DNA from: Bartonella sp. CM31XJBT
Lineage (GTDB): Bacteria > Pseudomonadota > Alphaproteobacteria > Rhizobiales > Rhizobiaceae
NCBI RefSeq assembly: GCF_028618555.1
Contig: NZ_JAQITD010000008.1
Span: forward strand, 28,596-92,595
DNA length: 64,000 nucleotides
Direction of reading: 5' to 3'
The notes under the pieces are model-generated. The model searched no databases, was not told the origin of the DNA, and was given only the letters and a program-made list of their open reading frames with translations. Below, in pieces: positions 1-7,960 of this stretch. Position numbers and translations under genes: made by a program. Within the stretch, counting starts at the first letter, position 1; every line of letters starts with the position of its first letter.

Positions 1-27
1 AAAAGGATGAGGGTGGTTTTTTTTCAT
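1..27 (-). CDS. Bep effector, N-terminal nine codons only (cut by window edge)
   Basis: The start codon is at 27 and reads leftward as MKKNHPHPF before the window ends. It is preceded by a GAAAGGAAAC ribosome-binding stretch identical to those of the next two bep genes. The neighbouring effectors begin MKKHHPHPS and MKKSHPQPA, so this is almost certainly a third member of the tyrosine-motif Bep tandem. Nothing can be said about its domains. The upstream block (28-382) is a copy of the block upstream of the other two genes, so it is probably transcribed from its own promoter. Confidence 0.7.
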
Positions 28-179
28 GCATGTTTCCTTTCAAAAATTGTTTTAGAAAACCTCTTTGGTGCATTCTTGCCTTTTATGCTTGGATCGCTTT
101 GAGACAAAAGAAATATCGAGCTGAATGAGCTTCCAAAGATCTGCGCTATTTGCAATCAGCTTAATGGACATTTGTGTCT

Positions 180-210
180 TTTATACAGTTTTTTTGTGAA
201 ATATTATCAA
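180..210 (-). promoter_or_regulatory. Candidate promoter of the edge bep gene
   Basis: On the minus strand a TTGATA hexamer (205-210) is followed after 19 bases by TATAAA (180-185). The hexamers and the spacer length are kept in the equivalent blocks at 1377-1407 and 2849-2879. The 19-base spacer is long for a sigma-70 promoter. BatR is known to control Bartonella virB/bep promoters, but I cannot identify its site here. Confidence 0.4.
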
Positions 211-283
211 TAAGTTATCAATAGTCGTCGTGAATTACAGGCGCCATTTTTAGGGCTATTTTTTGTAACATTCTAAAACAACT

Positions 284-318
284 CTTGGCGCAATCGCGAT
301 GAAACGATTTGCGCCAAG
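284..318 (-). terminator. Hairpin after the 280-residue bep gene
   Basis: Arms CTTGGCGCAA (284-293) and TTGCGCCAAG (309-318) are perfectly complementary around a 15-base loop, about 65 bases past the stop codon. The bases following on the minus strand are T-rich but not a clean T run. The structure is conserved at 1471-1505. Confidence 0.6.
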
Positions 319-382
319 AAACTCACTGAAAAAAAAGATTAAATGAAAAACAAAAACTATCTGTTTTTATGTTTATGCCCCC

Positions 383-1225
383 TTACATGGCATAAGCCAT
401 TCCTTTTTCTCCATGTCTTTGTCGTTGAGGGCTGTGCTCTGGACTATTTTGTTCTTGTCCTCTTGTGTGATGATGATGATAACGATGATGGTGTCTCTCA
501 ACTTGCTGAGAATTTTCTTGACGGCGTCTTTGTTCCGCTAGAGGGGTTTGCGATAGTCTTGTTGCTGCGTCTTGTACAGCTTTCGTATAACCATCAACGG
601 CATCAACGAGCGATCTAAAACCATCTTCAGCTGCTTTGCGTGTTTGATTTTTTAAGCCAAGTGTGGAGCGGCCAGCAAGTTTATGTATAGATTCAGGATT
701 TTCAGCAAGTTGATTTGAAAGGTCTTTTCCTTTAGTGGGATCTGTAAGTATTCCTTGCAAGTGCTGCTGGAAAATCGTATCATCGCCATAAACAATTTTA
801 CTCCAGTGTATGACTTCTTCTGCATGTGCTTGGACGTGTGGATTTTTTAAAAGCATGACACTTATTTGATCAGCTGTGAGGGAAGATGAAGGCTTTCCTC
901 TTTGGTGCGGAGCAACCGTTGTATAGTCGGTTTCAGGATCTTCTGTCCTTTGATGTTTACCTCTTGAAGAAGGGGTAACGCTGCTCACTGATGCGTATGT
1001 AACTTCCTCTTCGCGTCTTGGGGGAGCAACCTTTGTGTAATCGGTTTCAGAACTTTCTCTTCCCCGATCAGGATGTCTCCCTCTTGAAGGAGAAACACTG
1101 CTAACAGTTGCGTATAGAACGTCTTCTTCTGGTTTTGGTCCGCGCTGGTTTCCTCTGTTTGGTTTATTAACTGTTGCATAGAGGGCTTCTGGATTTGCAG
1201 AAGGATGTGGATGATGTTTTTTCAT
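383..1225 (-). CDS. Bep effector with tandem tyrosine motifs and a C-terminal BID domain
   Basis: This 280-residue protein is a likely VirB/D4-translocated effector of the BepD/E/F type. The N-terminal half carries short tyrosine motifs, ALYATV, VLYATV, VTYASV, TDYTKV and TDYTTV, in two imperfect tandem units of about 40 residues. Such motifs are phosphorylated by host kinases in known Beps and can bind SH2 proteins, and several fit an ITIM-like pattern. Residues about 125-245 resemble a BID domain (WSKIVYG near its start, KLAGRSTLGL in the middle). The tail is His/Arg/Gln-rich and ends GEKGMAYAM, almost the same as in the neighbouring 377-residue Bep, and fits a positively charged T4SS signal. 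There is no FIC domain. The exact Bep letter cannot be assigned without alignment, because tyrosine-type Beps are reshuffled between species. Confidence 0.85.
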   Translation of the reverse strand: MKKHHPHPSANPEALYATVNKPNRGNQRGPKPEEDVLYATVSSVSPSRGRHPDRGRESSETDYTKVAPPRREEEVTYASVSSVTPSSRGKHQRTEDPETDYTTVAPHQRGKPSSSLTADQISVMLLKNPHVQAHAEEVIHWSKIVYGDDTIFQQHLQGILTDPTKGKDLSNQLAENPESIHKLAGRSTLGLKNQTRKAAEDGFRSLVDAVDGYTKAVQDAATRLSQTPLAEQRRRQENSQQVERHHHRYHHHHTRGQEQNSPEHSPQRQRHGEKGMAYAM

Positions 1226-1376
1226 ACATATTTCCTTTCAATATTTTTAGAAAACCTCTTTGGTGCATTCCCCACTTTTAGTTTTGATAACTTTTATATA
1301 AAGGAAGATATCCAACCGAATGACCGCCAAAGATTCTGCGCTATTCAATATTGATATGTAATGAACATTTATGTCT

Positions 1377-1407
1377 TTTATACAGTTTTTTTATGAAATT
1401 TTATCAA
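1377..1407 (-). promoter_or_regulatory. Candidate promoter of the 280-residue bep gene
   Basis: TTGATA (1402-1407) and TATAAA (1377-1382) on the minus strand are separated by 19 bases, matching the other two copies. Conservation across three otherwise diverging spacers is the main support. Confidence 0.4.
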
Positions 1408-1470
1408 TAAGTTACAATAAATTACAGGATCCACTTTTAGAACTATTTTTTGTAACATTCTAAAACAACT

Positions 1471-1505
1471 CTTGGCGCAATCACGATAAAATGATTTGCG
1501 CCAAG
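1471..1505 (-). terminator. Hairpin after the 377-residue bep gene
   Basis: CTTGGCGCAA (1471-1480) pairs with TTGCGCCAAG (1496-1505), about 60 bases after the stop codon at 1567. It is the twin of the hairpin at 284-318. Confidence 0.6.
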
Positions 1506-1566
1506 AAACTCACTGAAAAAAATTACATGAAAAACAAAAACTATCTGTTTTTACGTTTATGTCCAC

Positions 1567-2700
1567 TTACATGGCAAAAGCCATTCCTTTTTCTCCATGT
1601 CTTTGTCTTTGTGGGCTGTGCTCTGGACTATTTTGTTCTTGTCCTCTTGCATGACGATGATGATGGTGGTGTCTGTGTTCTGCTTCTCTTTCTGGACTTT
1701 CTTGTCTTTGACCTCTTTCTCTTTCATGCTCCCGTGTAAACTGTTTATGGAGCTTTTGTGCCGTATGTATATGCCTCTCAAGAGCTGAGCAAAGGGGAGA
1801 AAAACTCTCTTCAGCTTCTCTGCGGCTTGGAGACTTTACACCAAGTATTTTGTGACCTGCAAGCTTACCAGCGCTTTCAGGATTTTCTGCAAGGCCCCAT
1901 AAGATTTGCTCTGCATTTTGAGGATCGTCAAGAATTTTAGCAAGGTGGTCATTCAAAGCATGTTCGTTACCATAAACAACTCTGCACCACTCTTGCGTTT
2001 CTCTCACACCATATTGAAAGTCTACGTTTTTTAAAAGCCTTGTTGTAACCACATCTTTTTGGGTTCTGGGAGGAGAGATTCTGCCTCCTCCAACGCCTTG
2101 ATAGATGGGATTTTCTAGTTGTTCAGACTCTTGCCCGCCTTCAGCCCCCATGCCAACCGTTGTATAGACAGATTCGAGTGGTCTTTGGGGAGAGAGCTCA
2201 CCACGTTCACCAAACTCAAGCTCTGCATAGAGATGTTCCGGTTCTTGGCGGTGTCCTCCACCCTGTGCTCCTCCACCAATTGTGTCATAGGGTGTTTGCC
2301 AACCTTGCGCTTCCAAGTCCGTTATTTTATAGGGGTCTACGAGTCTGTTGGTGCGTCGCCCATCACTTGGTCTTCCACCAAGTCTGTCATAGGGATTTCC
2401 TAGTGGCTGTTGGGGAGCATAGATCGTTTCTGCTGGTTGTTGAAGTGTGTATTGTTGTTGGTTGCGCTGTTCTTTGGGTGGTTTATTAACCTTTGCGTAG
2501 AGGTCTTCTACATTAGGAGATCCTAGGTTTTGTTGGTCAAGTGGCTTTTTGGGAGCAAAGACCGTTTCTGGTGGTTGTTGAAGTGTATAGTGTTGTGGGT
2601 TGCGCTGTTCTTTGGGTGGTTTATTAACCTTGGCGTAGAGGGGGTCTTGGCTCTGGGGTTGTGGGTTCTGGGGGGCTGGTTGTGGGTGACTTTTTTTCAT
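1567..2700 (-). CDS. BepD-like effector: tyrosine motif array plus BID domain
   Basis: This 377-residue protein is a predicted VirB/D4 effector. The first 200 residues are Pro/Gln/Gly-rich and carry EPIYA-like tyrosines: DPLYAKV, EDLYAKV, ETIYAPQQPL, HLYAEL, SVYTTV and NPIYQGV. An internal tandem duplication repeats LYAKVNKPPKEQRN and the following segment twice. In the first copy the second motif reads ETVFAP, so its tyrosine is lost. A BID domain follows at about 211-325 (CRVVYGNEHAL, ENPESAGKLAGHKILGV). The His/Arg tail ends GEKGMAFAM and is shared with the next gene. Its position directly downstream of bepC matches bepD in described Bartonella loci, which is the basis of the name. A GAAAGGAAAC ribosome-binding site precedes the ATG. 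Confidence 0.85.
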   Translation of the reverse strand: MKKSHPQPAPQNPQPQSQDPLYAKVNKPPKEQRNPQHYTLQQPPETVFAPKKPLDQQNLGSPNVEDLYAKVNKPPKEQRNQQQYTLQQPAETIYAPQQPLGNPYDRLGGRPSDGRRTNRLVDPYKITDLEAQGWQTPYDTIGGGAQGGGHRQEPEHLYAELEFGERGELSPQRPLESVYTTVGMGAEGGQESEQLENPIYQGVGGGRISPPRTQKDVVTTRLLKNVDFQYGVRETQEWCRVVYGNEHALNDHLAKILDDPQNAEQILWGLAENPESAGKLAGHKILGVKSPSRREAEESFSPLCSALERHIHTAQKLHKQFTREHERERGQRQESPEREAEHRHHHHHRHARGQEQNSPEHSPQRQRHGEKGMAFAM

Positions 2701-3008
2701 GGCTGTTTCCTTTCAATATTTTTAGAAAACCTCTTTGGCGCATTCCCCATTTTTTGATAACAACTTTAGGATAAGGTAAGATATCAAATTAAATGACCTC
2801 CAAAGATTTCGCGCTATTCATATTGATATATAGTGGACATTTATGTCTTTTATACAGTTTTTTTATGAAATATTATCAATAAGTTACATCAAATTACAGG
2901 ATTCATTTTTAGGACTATTTTTTGTACCATTTTAAAACAATTGGTGAGCGTAATGGAGATAAAATGATTTGCGTTAAGAGTTAGTTGGAAGGTAAAAGTT
3001 CACGCTTT
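2701..3008 (-). repeat. Intergenic bep module, copy 3 (most diverged)
   Basis: No gene is present. The promoter-like block (TTGATA 2874-2879, TATAAA 2849-2854) is kept. The terminator hairpin seen in the other two copies is degenerate here (about 2941-2980), and similarity stops before the bepC tail, so duplication seems to have started at this spacer. Confidence 0.7.
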
Positions 3009-4607
3009 TTAGCCGGTAAGAGCAAGCGATGAAGAGCGACTAACTTTCAAGCTGCGGGCTTGACATTGTGCTTCTTGGGTGTTCTTTACAGTATTCGCAA
3101 TTTCTTTTGCTTTGCTTTCCGATGTCCCAAGGAGGCACGCTAGTCTGGTATGATCTTTTTCTTGTATGGCTTTACGCTCTTCTGAGGATAGACGATTGTG
3201 TAGTTGGCGCGAAAAGTGATGGAGTTCTTGTCGTAGTGTTGGAGAATGCAATAAAGCTTCCTTTTGTTGTTCTCTTGGTAAGGTAAAAAGGTTTTGTAAA
3301 TTTTTTCCAGGTGTTTCGACAGTGTGACTCAGTCGATTTTGTTCTCTTTGATGTTGCTCTAAAATTTCTTCTTTTGTTTGTTGTGTTATTGTGGCATAAT
3401 TTTTAAGGGCTTGGCTGAGTTGTGGAGCAGTTTGTTCCGCCAGTCTGCGATTTGGGCTTTTCATGTCAAGTATTTTTCTCCCTGCAAGTTTAGAAATTGA
3501 TTGAGGGTTTTGTAAAATTTCATCAGCAAATTGATTTCCTAAGCTTGGATCAGCCGTTAAGATATCTATTTTTGTATTTAAGGCGTGGATTTTACCATAA
3601 ACGAGTTTTGATAAATTTTTGATTTCTTTTCGGCATGCTTCAACATAAGCGTCATTTGAAATCTTTGTGAATAACTCTTCATGGGTGAGAGATTCTAATG
3701 TTTCTTTTGGGATCAATATTTCTTTTACATTTTGAACGTTGTTTTTTTGAAAGCAGAGGCGAGTACCGTTTTGTAATGTTTTGACGAGTTCTGGGGGGAG
3801 ATCATCTTTGTGGCCGACGACGAAAGCACCCTCTACTTCCATGACAAAACCTTCTGCTGAAAAACCTCTAAAGACGCCTTCGTAGGTTACATCTTCTTTT
3901 GTTGCAACAACAACACGATTGTTAATTTCATCCAGTCCCGCGTTTCTCATTTGGGAGATGAATTCTTTTAAAACAAGGGATTTTTGCGGATGTGTGATAT
4001 CTTCAAAAAGATCTTTCATCGGTTGGGGATTGCCATATTGCACGGCTTCAATACAAGCTGCTGTCATGCGTCCTTTTGTGATGAAAGAAAAGTCAATGGT
4101 ATGTCCTGCGGCTTGTCCAAGTTTTTCCATAAACATTCGATTGACGCGCCCATTCCCTTTTCTAAAAGGATGTGCGTGCTCGAGCGCCATAAAAACTTCT
4201 GCGGCATTTTCAGCAAATTCTTGGCGCGATAAACCTTTTAAATTGTTCTTCTCATTAAGTGTTTTTTCGAGTTGTTTTAGTTGTTTTTGAATCTGCGGTC
4301 CGATAGCAAAAGGAACTTCATAACCTTTGGGACGCATCGCCGGCATATGGGCAGTGGTGCCGTCTTCAAATGTAAAGGATGTATCGCGGGTTTTTCCAGC
4401 CCATTCAAAAGTTTTGTGGAAGAGGCTCCAGTGGATTAGTTTTAGATAGGAAGCATCAAATTTTTGTGGAAGTGGTTCGTGGCGAAAATTGACGGCTTCT
4501 CTGGCGGTATCATGAGCACAGCGTTCATACAGTTTTTTGGGGTCTTTTATGCCATATTTATTTTTGAGTGTTGGGGTACCTTTATATAGATAATTTTGCT
4601 CTAACAT
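3009..4607 (-). CDS. bepC: BepC, FIC-OB-BID effector with non-canonical Fic motif
   Basis: The 532-residue length agrees with described BepC proteins. The order is an N-terminal FIC domain, an OB-like segment (about 228-292) and a BID domain (about 315-430, LSKLVYGK and SKLAGRKILDM), then a charged tail. The Fic motif is HPFRKGNGR at H146-R154. The usual acidic residue after HPFx is lysine, a known hallmark of BepC, whose FIC domain is not a standard AMPylase and which is reported to act on host GEF-H1/RhoA signalling. The gene overlaps the upstream antitoxin-like gene by 7 bases, so translation is likely coupled. The protein is expected to be recruited by VirD4 through BID and moved into the host cell. 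Confidence 0.92.
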   Translation of the reverse strand: MLEQNYLYKGTPTLKNKYGIKDPKKLYERCAHDTAREAVNFRHEPLPQKFDASYLKLIHWSLFHKTFEWAGKTRDTSFTFEDGTTAHMPAMRPKGYEVPFAIGPQIQKQLKQLEKTLNEKNNLKGLSRQEFAENAAEVFMALEHAHPFRKGNGRVNRMFMEKLGQAAGHTIDFSFITKGRMTAACIEAVQYGNPQPMKDLFEDITHPQKSLVLKEFISQMRNAGLDEINNRVVVATKEDVTYEGVFRGFSAEGFVMEVEGAFVVGHKDDLPPELVKTLQNGTRLCFQKNNVQNVKEILIPKETLESLTHEELFTKISNDAYVEACRKEIKNLSKLVYGKIHALNTKIDILTADPSLGNQFADEILQNPQSISKLAGRKILDMKSPNRRLAEQTAPQLSQALKNYATITQQTKEEILEQHQREQNRLSHTVETPGKNLQNLFTLPREQQKEALLHSPTLRQELHHFSRQLHNRLSSEERKAIQEKDHTRLACLLGTSESKAKEIANTVKNTQEAQCQARSLKVSRSSSLALTG

Positions 4608-4822
4608 ATAATCTCTCCTAAGTAGGTAGGGTGGTGGTTGATGAGCGTCTTAAACGCTGCATGTGAAAAATTCCCCTTCGCGTATTCTTTTGAGATTTTG
4701 GTTGTTATGAGAGAAAGCACTTTTCCCTCTAGTGTATAGATAGTTGTAGCAATCGTTTTGTGATACTTTTGAAAGGTTTTTGGTGTAAGAGATGCAAAAT
4801 GTTCTGTTATGATTGTTTTCAT
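4601..4822 (-). CDS. FicA/VbhA-type small antitoxin-like protein paired with BepC
   Basis: This 73-residue protein lies immediately upstream of and overlaps bepC, as class I Fic antitoxins do. Its C-terminal half (EYAKGNFSHAAFKTLINHH) aligns by eye with the BepA-linked antitoxin (EYAKGNISLEEFNTLMDN). The antitoxin consensus is (S/T)xxxE(G/N). Here the sequence reads TIYTLEG, where the residue four before the glutamate is isoleucine and a threonine sits one place earlier. The inhibitory motif is therefore slightly degenerate, which is understandable if the BepC FIC domain no longer has the canonical toxic activity. An alternative start exists further upstream in another frame but has no support. 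Confidence 0.7.
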   Translation of the reverse strand: MKTIITEHFASLTPKTFQKYHKTIATTIYTLEGKVLSLITTKISKEYAKGNFSHAAFKTLINHHPTYLGEIIC

Positions 4823-5888
4823 GCCTATTTTCTTTTTTCATTTATTTTTGAAAAGTTTTTCTGATGGTTCCTTTGTTTATTACCTTGTGCTGTAAAATAC
4901 TGGTATTGAGGGCCTTGATATGAATCCCATGAGTAGTTAGAAAATGAATTTTCTACAAATTGACTTTGGGTAAAATCTTCGTTCTTTGAGGTGTAAGGAA
5001 GAGGTCAAAAAGAAAAATGTTGCTTAAAATTGTTGTTTTTTTCCTTTAACAAAGTTGTTTGCAAGAGCGCTTTGATGAGGGGCGTGGATATGGCGGGTGC
5101 GATCGCTCTTGGTTAGCGGATGGTGCTGGTACTTTTCATACACAGTACTCAGATTGGTGAATCTATGGGTAAAAGCAGTTATCAAGAATTTTTCTCCATT
5201 ATGTTTTTCTTACTGCTCCATATGAATATCTTGCCATACGAACATCTTGTTTGTGTATTTTTGCAACAAAATGTTTTTTATTTTGTATTGTTGCTCTTAT
5301 TGTATTGCGCTGCTCTAAGATCCATAAGAGAGAAAACTCTTTCTTTGGTTGGGAGAAAAGCCTTTTTCAGCGCTTTATCACTAAAATAGAACACTTTATG
5401 ATATCGTAAAGGGGGAAAAGCTTGTATAAGAATGATTTATTCATTTTGATGTATATCTTAAATGTTTTTTGGGAAAAAATCGATGTTCTTGAGTGTGGGT
5501 GTTTTGAGAGTTCTTGTCTCAAAGATCAATCTTTTGTTTTTCTTAAGTCTTGATATTGGGGATTAGCGTTGTGAAATGTTTTTGGTTGTTTGTAGGGGAT
5601 AAATTATACACAAAAAGCTTTGTAGGAATGTATTTGCAGACTTTCCCAAGTGGAGATGTTGGTTTAGTTATAGGTGATTTGAGGGGGTGGTATTTTTATA
5701 AAGATGATGGGCGCTGGTAAAACGATACACAAAATACAAAAAGGAAAAAACACGGATTTTTTTATCATGTTTTCCTTATATGTGTGAGGAAGCGTTCAAA
5801 AACTTTTTGTTAACGGGTTTTTAAAAAATAGAAATCTATGTTGTTTTTGTGGTTGTTCTTTTCATAGTCAAGATCTCATAATAGGAGG
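4823..5888. other. 1.07 kb gap between antitoxin-bepC and virD4, no supported gene
   Basis: In B. henselae a FIC effector gene, bepB, lies between virD4 and bepC. Here no FIC or BID motif is recognisable on either strand. An 89-codon plus-strand frame at 5120-5389 is hydrophobic, lacks a clear ribosome-binding site and runs against the operon, so I do not call it. The gap may hold a fully decayed effector gene plus the promoter for antitoxin-bepC. Confidence 0.5.
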
Positions 5889-7805
5889 TTAGTTTTTCTT
5901 TTGTGGGGCAAAGCGGTTTTTTGCAGCTGCGGCTAACATTTCTTTTCTTCTGAAATAAATGGCGCGACCACATCGCAAAGGGGGGTGTCCTTGCATAAGA
6001 ATAATTTGTTCATCTTGACGCATTTCTTGAATAACTTCATGGGGTAAAATCAGGGCTCTTTGTTGGTAATTGACGTTGTATGAACTCTTTCCTAAGGATA
6101 AGCCTCTTGATTTGCTTGTTCCGGTGACTTCAACGGTCATTTGGCCACAGCGTTCTGAAATGTCTTTGGCTGTTTGGAGGTCTTTAATGGCAGCATAGCT
6201 GACAAAAGAGCAGCTTTCAAACCATGAGCGTGCTCCGGCTTCTCCAAAGTGATTGACCAACTGACCAGAGGATTGATAAAAAAGCATTAAGGATGTACCG
6301 TATTTACGTCCACGATCGCGTGCTTCTTCTAAAATATTCATATAGCCTAGAAGATCAACTTCATCTAAGACAAATAAAACACGCTTTTTATAGTTACCGT
6401 CTGCTGTAACCATGGCATTGAGAAAGGCGCCAATAATCACACGTCCAATAGCTGGATAACTGTTTAAAATGCTTGCGGGGAGATTGAGAAAAACATCTGT
6501 ATTGCCATTTGCAATATCTGAGGAAAAAAAATCATCTCCGCAGACAAGATCTGCGTAATTGGACAAAGAAAGCCATTGGGTGTCTTTTGAGGCGGTTGTA
6601 TAGACTCCTGAAAAGGTTTGTTCTGCCATTTCTGTAAAAATACCAACCATTTCACGAATAAAAGGAGAAGGTGTTGTTTCTTGAATCATGCGTAATTGAT
6701 TAACAACAGCTGTTTCTGATTGAGAGAGAATGCCACGCAATGTTTTTAAATTGCGTTCGCTGTCTTCATATTCATCAGAAAATACAACGTGAGCAAGAAG
6801 AGCTGTTAATAAATTATGGGCTTGTGTCGAGAAATATTCTGCTGAAGAATTGTCTGATTTTTTATCTGTAAGGAGCAACTTGGAAAAGCTTACAATATTC
6901 GCTTCGCGTTGTGTGCGTGGTACGCTGTCGTCTAAAAGCCAATCGATGACATTAAAATTTTTTGTTAAAAATGAATTGGGATCGAGAACAATGACATTTC
7001 TATTCCCCATCTTTTGACGCGCAAATTTGACCATTGGGGCAACTTCTGTTGAAGGATCAAGACAAACAATAGACCCTGGATAGGTTAAACACGTAGGAAC
7101 TACTGTACTTGTGGTTTTATAGCCACCAGAACCAGCAAAAAAGATCATATGAGTTGAACCAAAATCAAGATTAAAGGTTAGCAAAGGGGCTGTTCCCCCC
7201 TTTCCCCATGTTGTTTTATTGCCAGGCGCAAAGGGAATTTTGCACACATTATCTTGATCAACACGGTATCTTTCACCCACAACAATTTGCCCATTGGCAG
7301 GAAAGATTTTTGCTGCCTCTCTTAAATTCATCCAAGAGGCCTCACCAAAAACACCTTTTTTTGCACGCTTGACCTTATTTTTAGGTGGAGAGGTTGTTAT
7401 GAATTGAATGATGGAAAGAAAACCACCAATGATGATGCCAAAGACAACCATGGGGTCCATGAATTGAAGCGCATAGCTCCACGTTATTCCTTGTTGGCCA
7501 ACATAGGGACTTAAACGTTTTATTTCACCACCAATATAGTAAAGAGCAGTTGTTCCAAAAAAAACAACGGAGACAAAAGTGATTATTTTACGTAAGTGCA
7601 GTTTTTGCGACAGACTATACAACAATGAAACAGCAGCCGTTAGTGCTAAGACTAATAAAGGCTCAGAACGAAGAGTCCAATAAATTTGATCGCTCTTTAG
7701 TCCATTTGTTATTAACAGTAAAAAATGAGGGACAAGGAATATCGTTAAAGCACCTAAAGCGATTGGTGTTAAAATAAGTACCATTTGTGTTTTGGTATAT
7801 TTCAT
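5889..7805 (-). CDS. virD4: VirD4 T4SS coupling protein
   Basis: A 638-residue TraG/VirD4-family ATPase. The N-terminus has several hydrophobic segments (about 9-35, 50-66, 75-95, 120-136) that anchor it in the inner membrane. The nucleotide-binding domain has Walker A GSGGYKTTS and Walker B VLFVLDEVD. It recognises BID-domain Bep effectors and feeds them to the VirB channel. It sits between bepA and the bepC group. A GAGAG ribosome-binding stretch lies upstream of the ATG, and VirD4 promoters are under BatR control in B. henselae, though no site is evident here. Length and motifs are complete. Confidence 0.96.
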   Translation of the reverse strand: MKYTKTQMVLILTPIALGALTIFLVPHFLLLITNGLKSDQIYWTLRSEPLLVLALTAAVSLLYSLSQKLHLRKIITFVSVVFFGTTALYYIGGEIKRLSPYVGQQGITWSYALQFMDPMVVFGIIIGGFLSIIQFITTSPPKNKVKRAKKGVFGEASWMNLREAAKIFPANGQIVVGERYRVDQDNVCKIPFAPGNKTTWGKGGTAPLLTFNLDFGSTHMIFFAGSGGYKTTSTVVPTCLTYPGSIVCLDPSTEVAPMVKFARQKMGNRNVIVLDPNSFLTKNFNVIDWLLDDSVPRTQREANIVSFSKLLLTDKKSDNSSAEYFSTQAHNLLTALLAHVVFSDEYEDSERNLKTLRGILSQSETAVVNQLRMIQETTPSPFIREMVGIFTEMAEQTFSGVYTTASKDTQWLSLSNYADLVCGDDFFSSDIANGNTDVFLNLPASILNSYPAIGRVIIGAFLNAMVTADGNYKKRVLFVLDEVDLLGYMNILEEARDRGRKYGTSLMLFYQSSGQLVNHFGEAGARSWFESCSFVSYAAIKDLQTAKDISERCGQMTVEVTGTSKSRGLSLGKSSYNVNYQQRALILPHEVIQEMRQDEQIILMQGHPPLRCGRAIYFRRKEMLAAAAKNRFAPQKKN

Positions 7806-7960
7806 TGTATTTTACTCTCAATTCTATCAGAATATGTTGCGAAATGCTCTTTTTCAGGTACGTGATATTAACTCTCATCTCTTTTTGCAAAGGTGCAGAT
7901 AACGCCAAACAGTTTTCGTTTATGAGCCTTTCTCATCAAGGAGGAAGGTTTTATCCATTC
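7806..7960 (-). promoter_or_regulatory. Short spacer between bepA and virD4
   Basis: These 155 bases are the only room for a virD4 promoter. I see no clear hairpin or consensus hexamers and no coding capacity beyond shadows. Confidence 0.3.

Larger units (their letters stand above)
28..382 (-). repeat. Intergenic bep module, copy 1 (terminator plus promoter block)
   Basis: This spacer has no gene. It is homologous along its length to 1226-1566 and, more weakly, to 2701-3008. It contains the terminator hairpin of the preceding bep gene at 284-318 and a promoter-like block at 180-210. The homology continues into the last 30 or so codons of the preceding bep gene, so the duplicated unit runs from one gene's tail through the next gene's start. 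Confidence 0.8.
1226..1566 (-). repeat. Intergenic bep module, copy 2
   Basis: A gene-free spacer between two bep genes. It is a close copy of 28-382 and related to 2701-3008. It holds a promoter-like block and a terminator hairpin, listed separately. Open frames crossing it on either strand are not supported as genes. Confidence 0.8.

Noticed and set aside
343..618. 91-codon plus-strand frame, repeated as an 82-codon frame at 1491
   Set aside because: Both lie antisense to the conserved C-terminal tails of the bep genes and repeat only because those tails are duplicated.
5120..5389. 89-codon hydrophobic plus-strand frame between bepC and virD4
   Set aside because: No ribosome-binding site, biased Leu/Phe composition typical of AT-rich spacer, and opposite to the operon.
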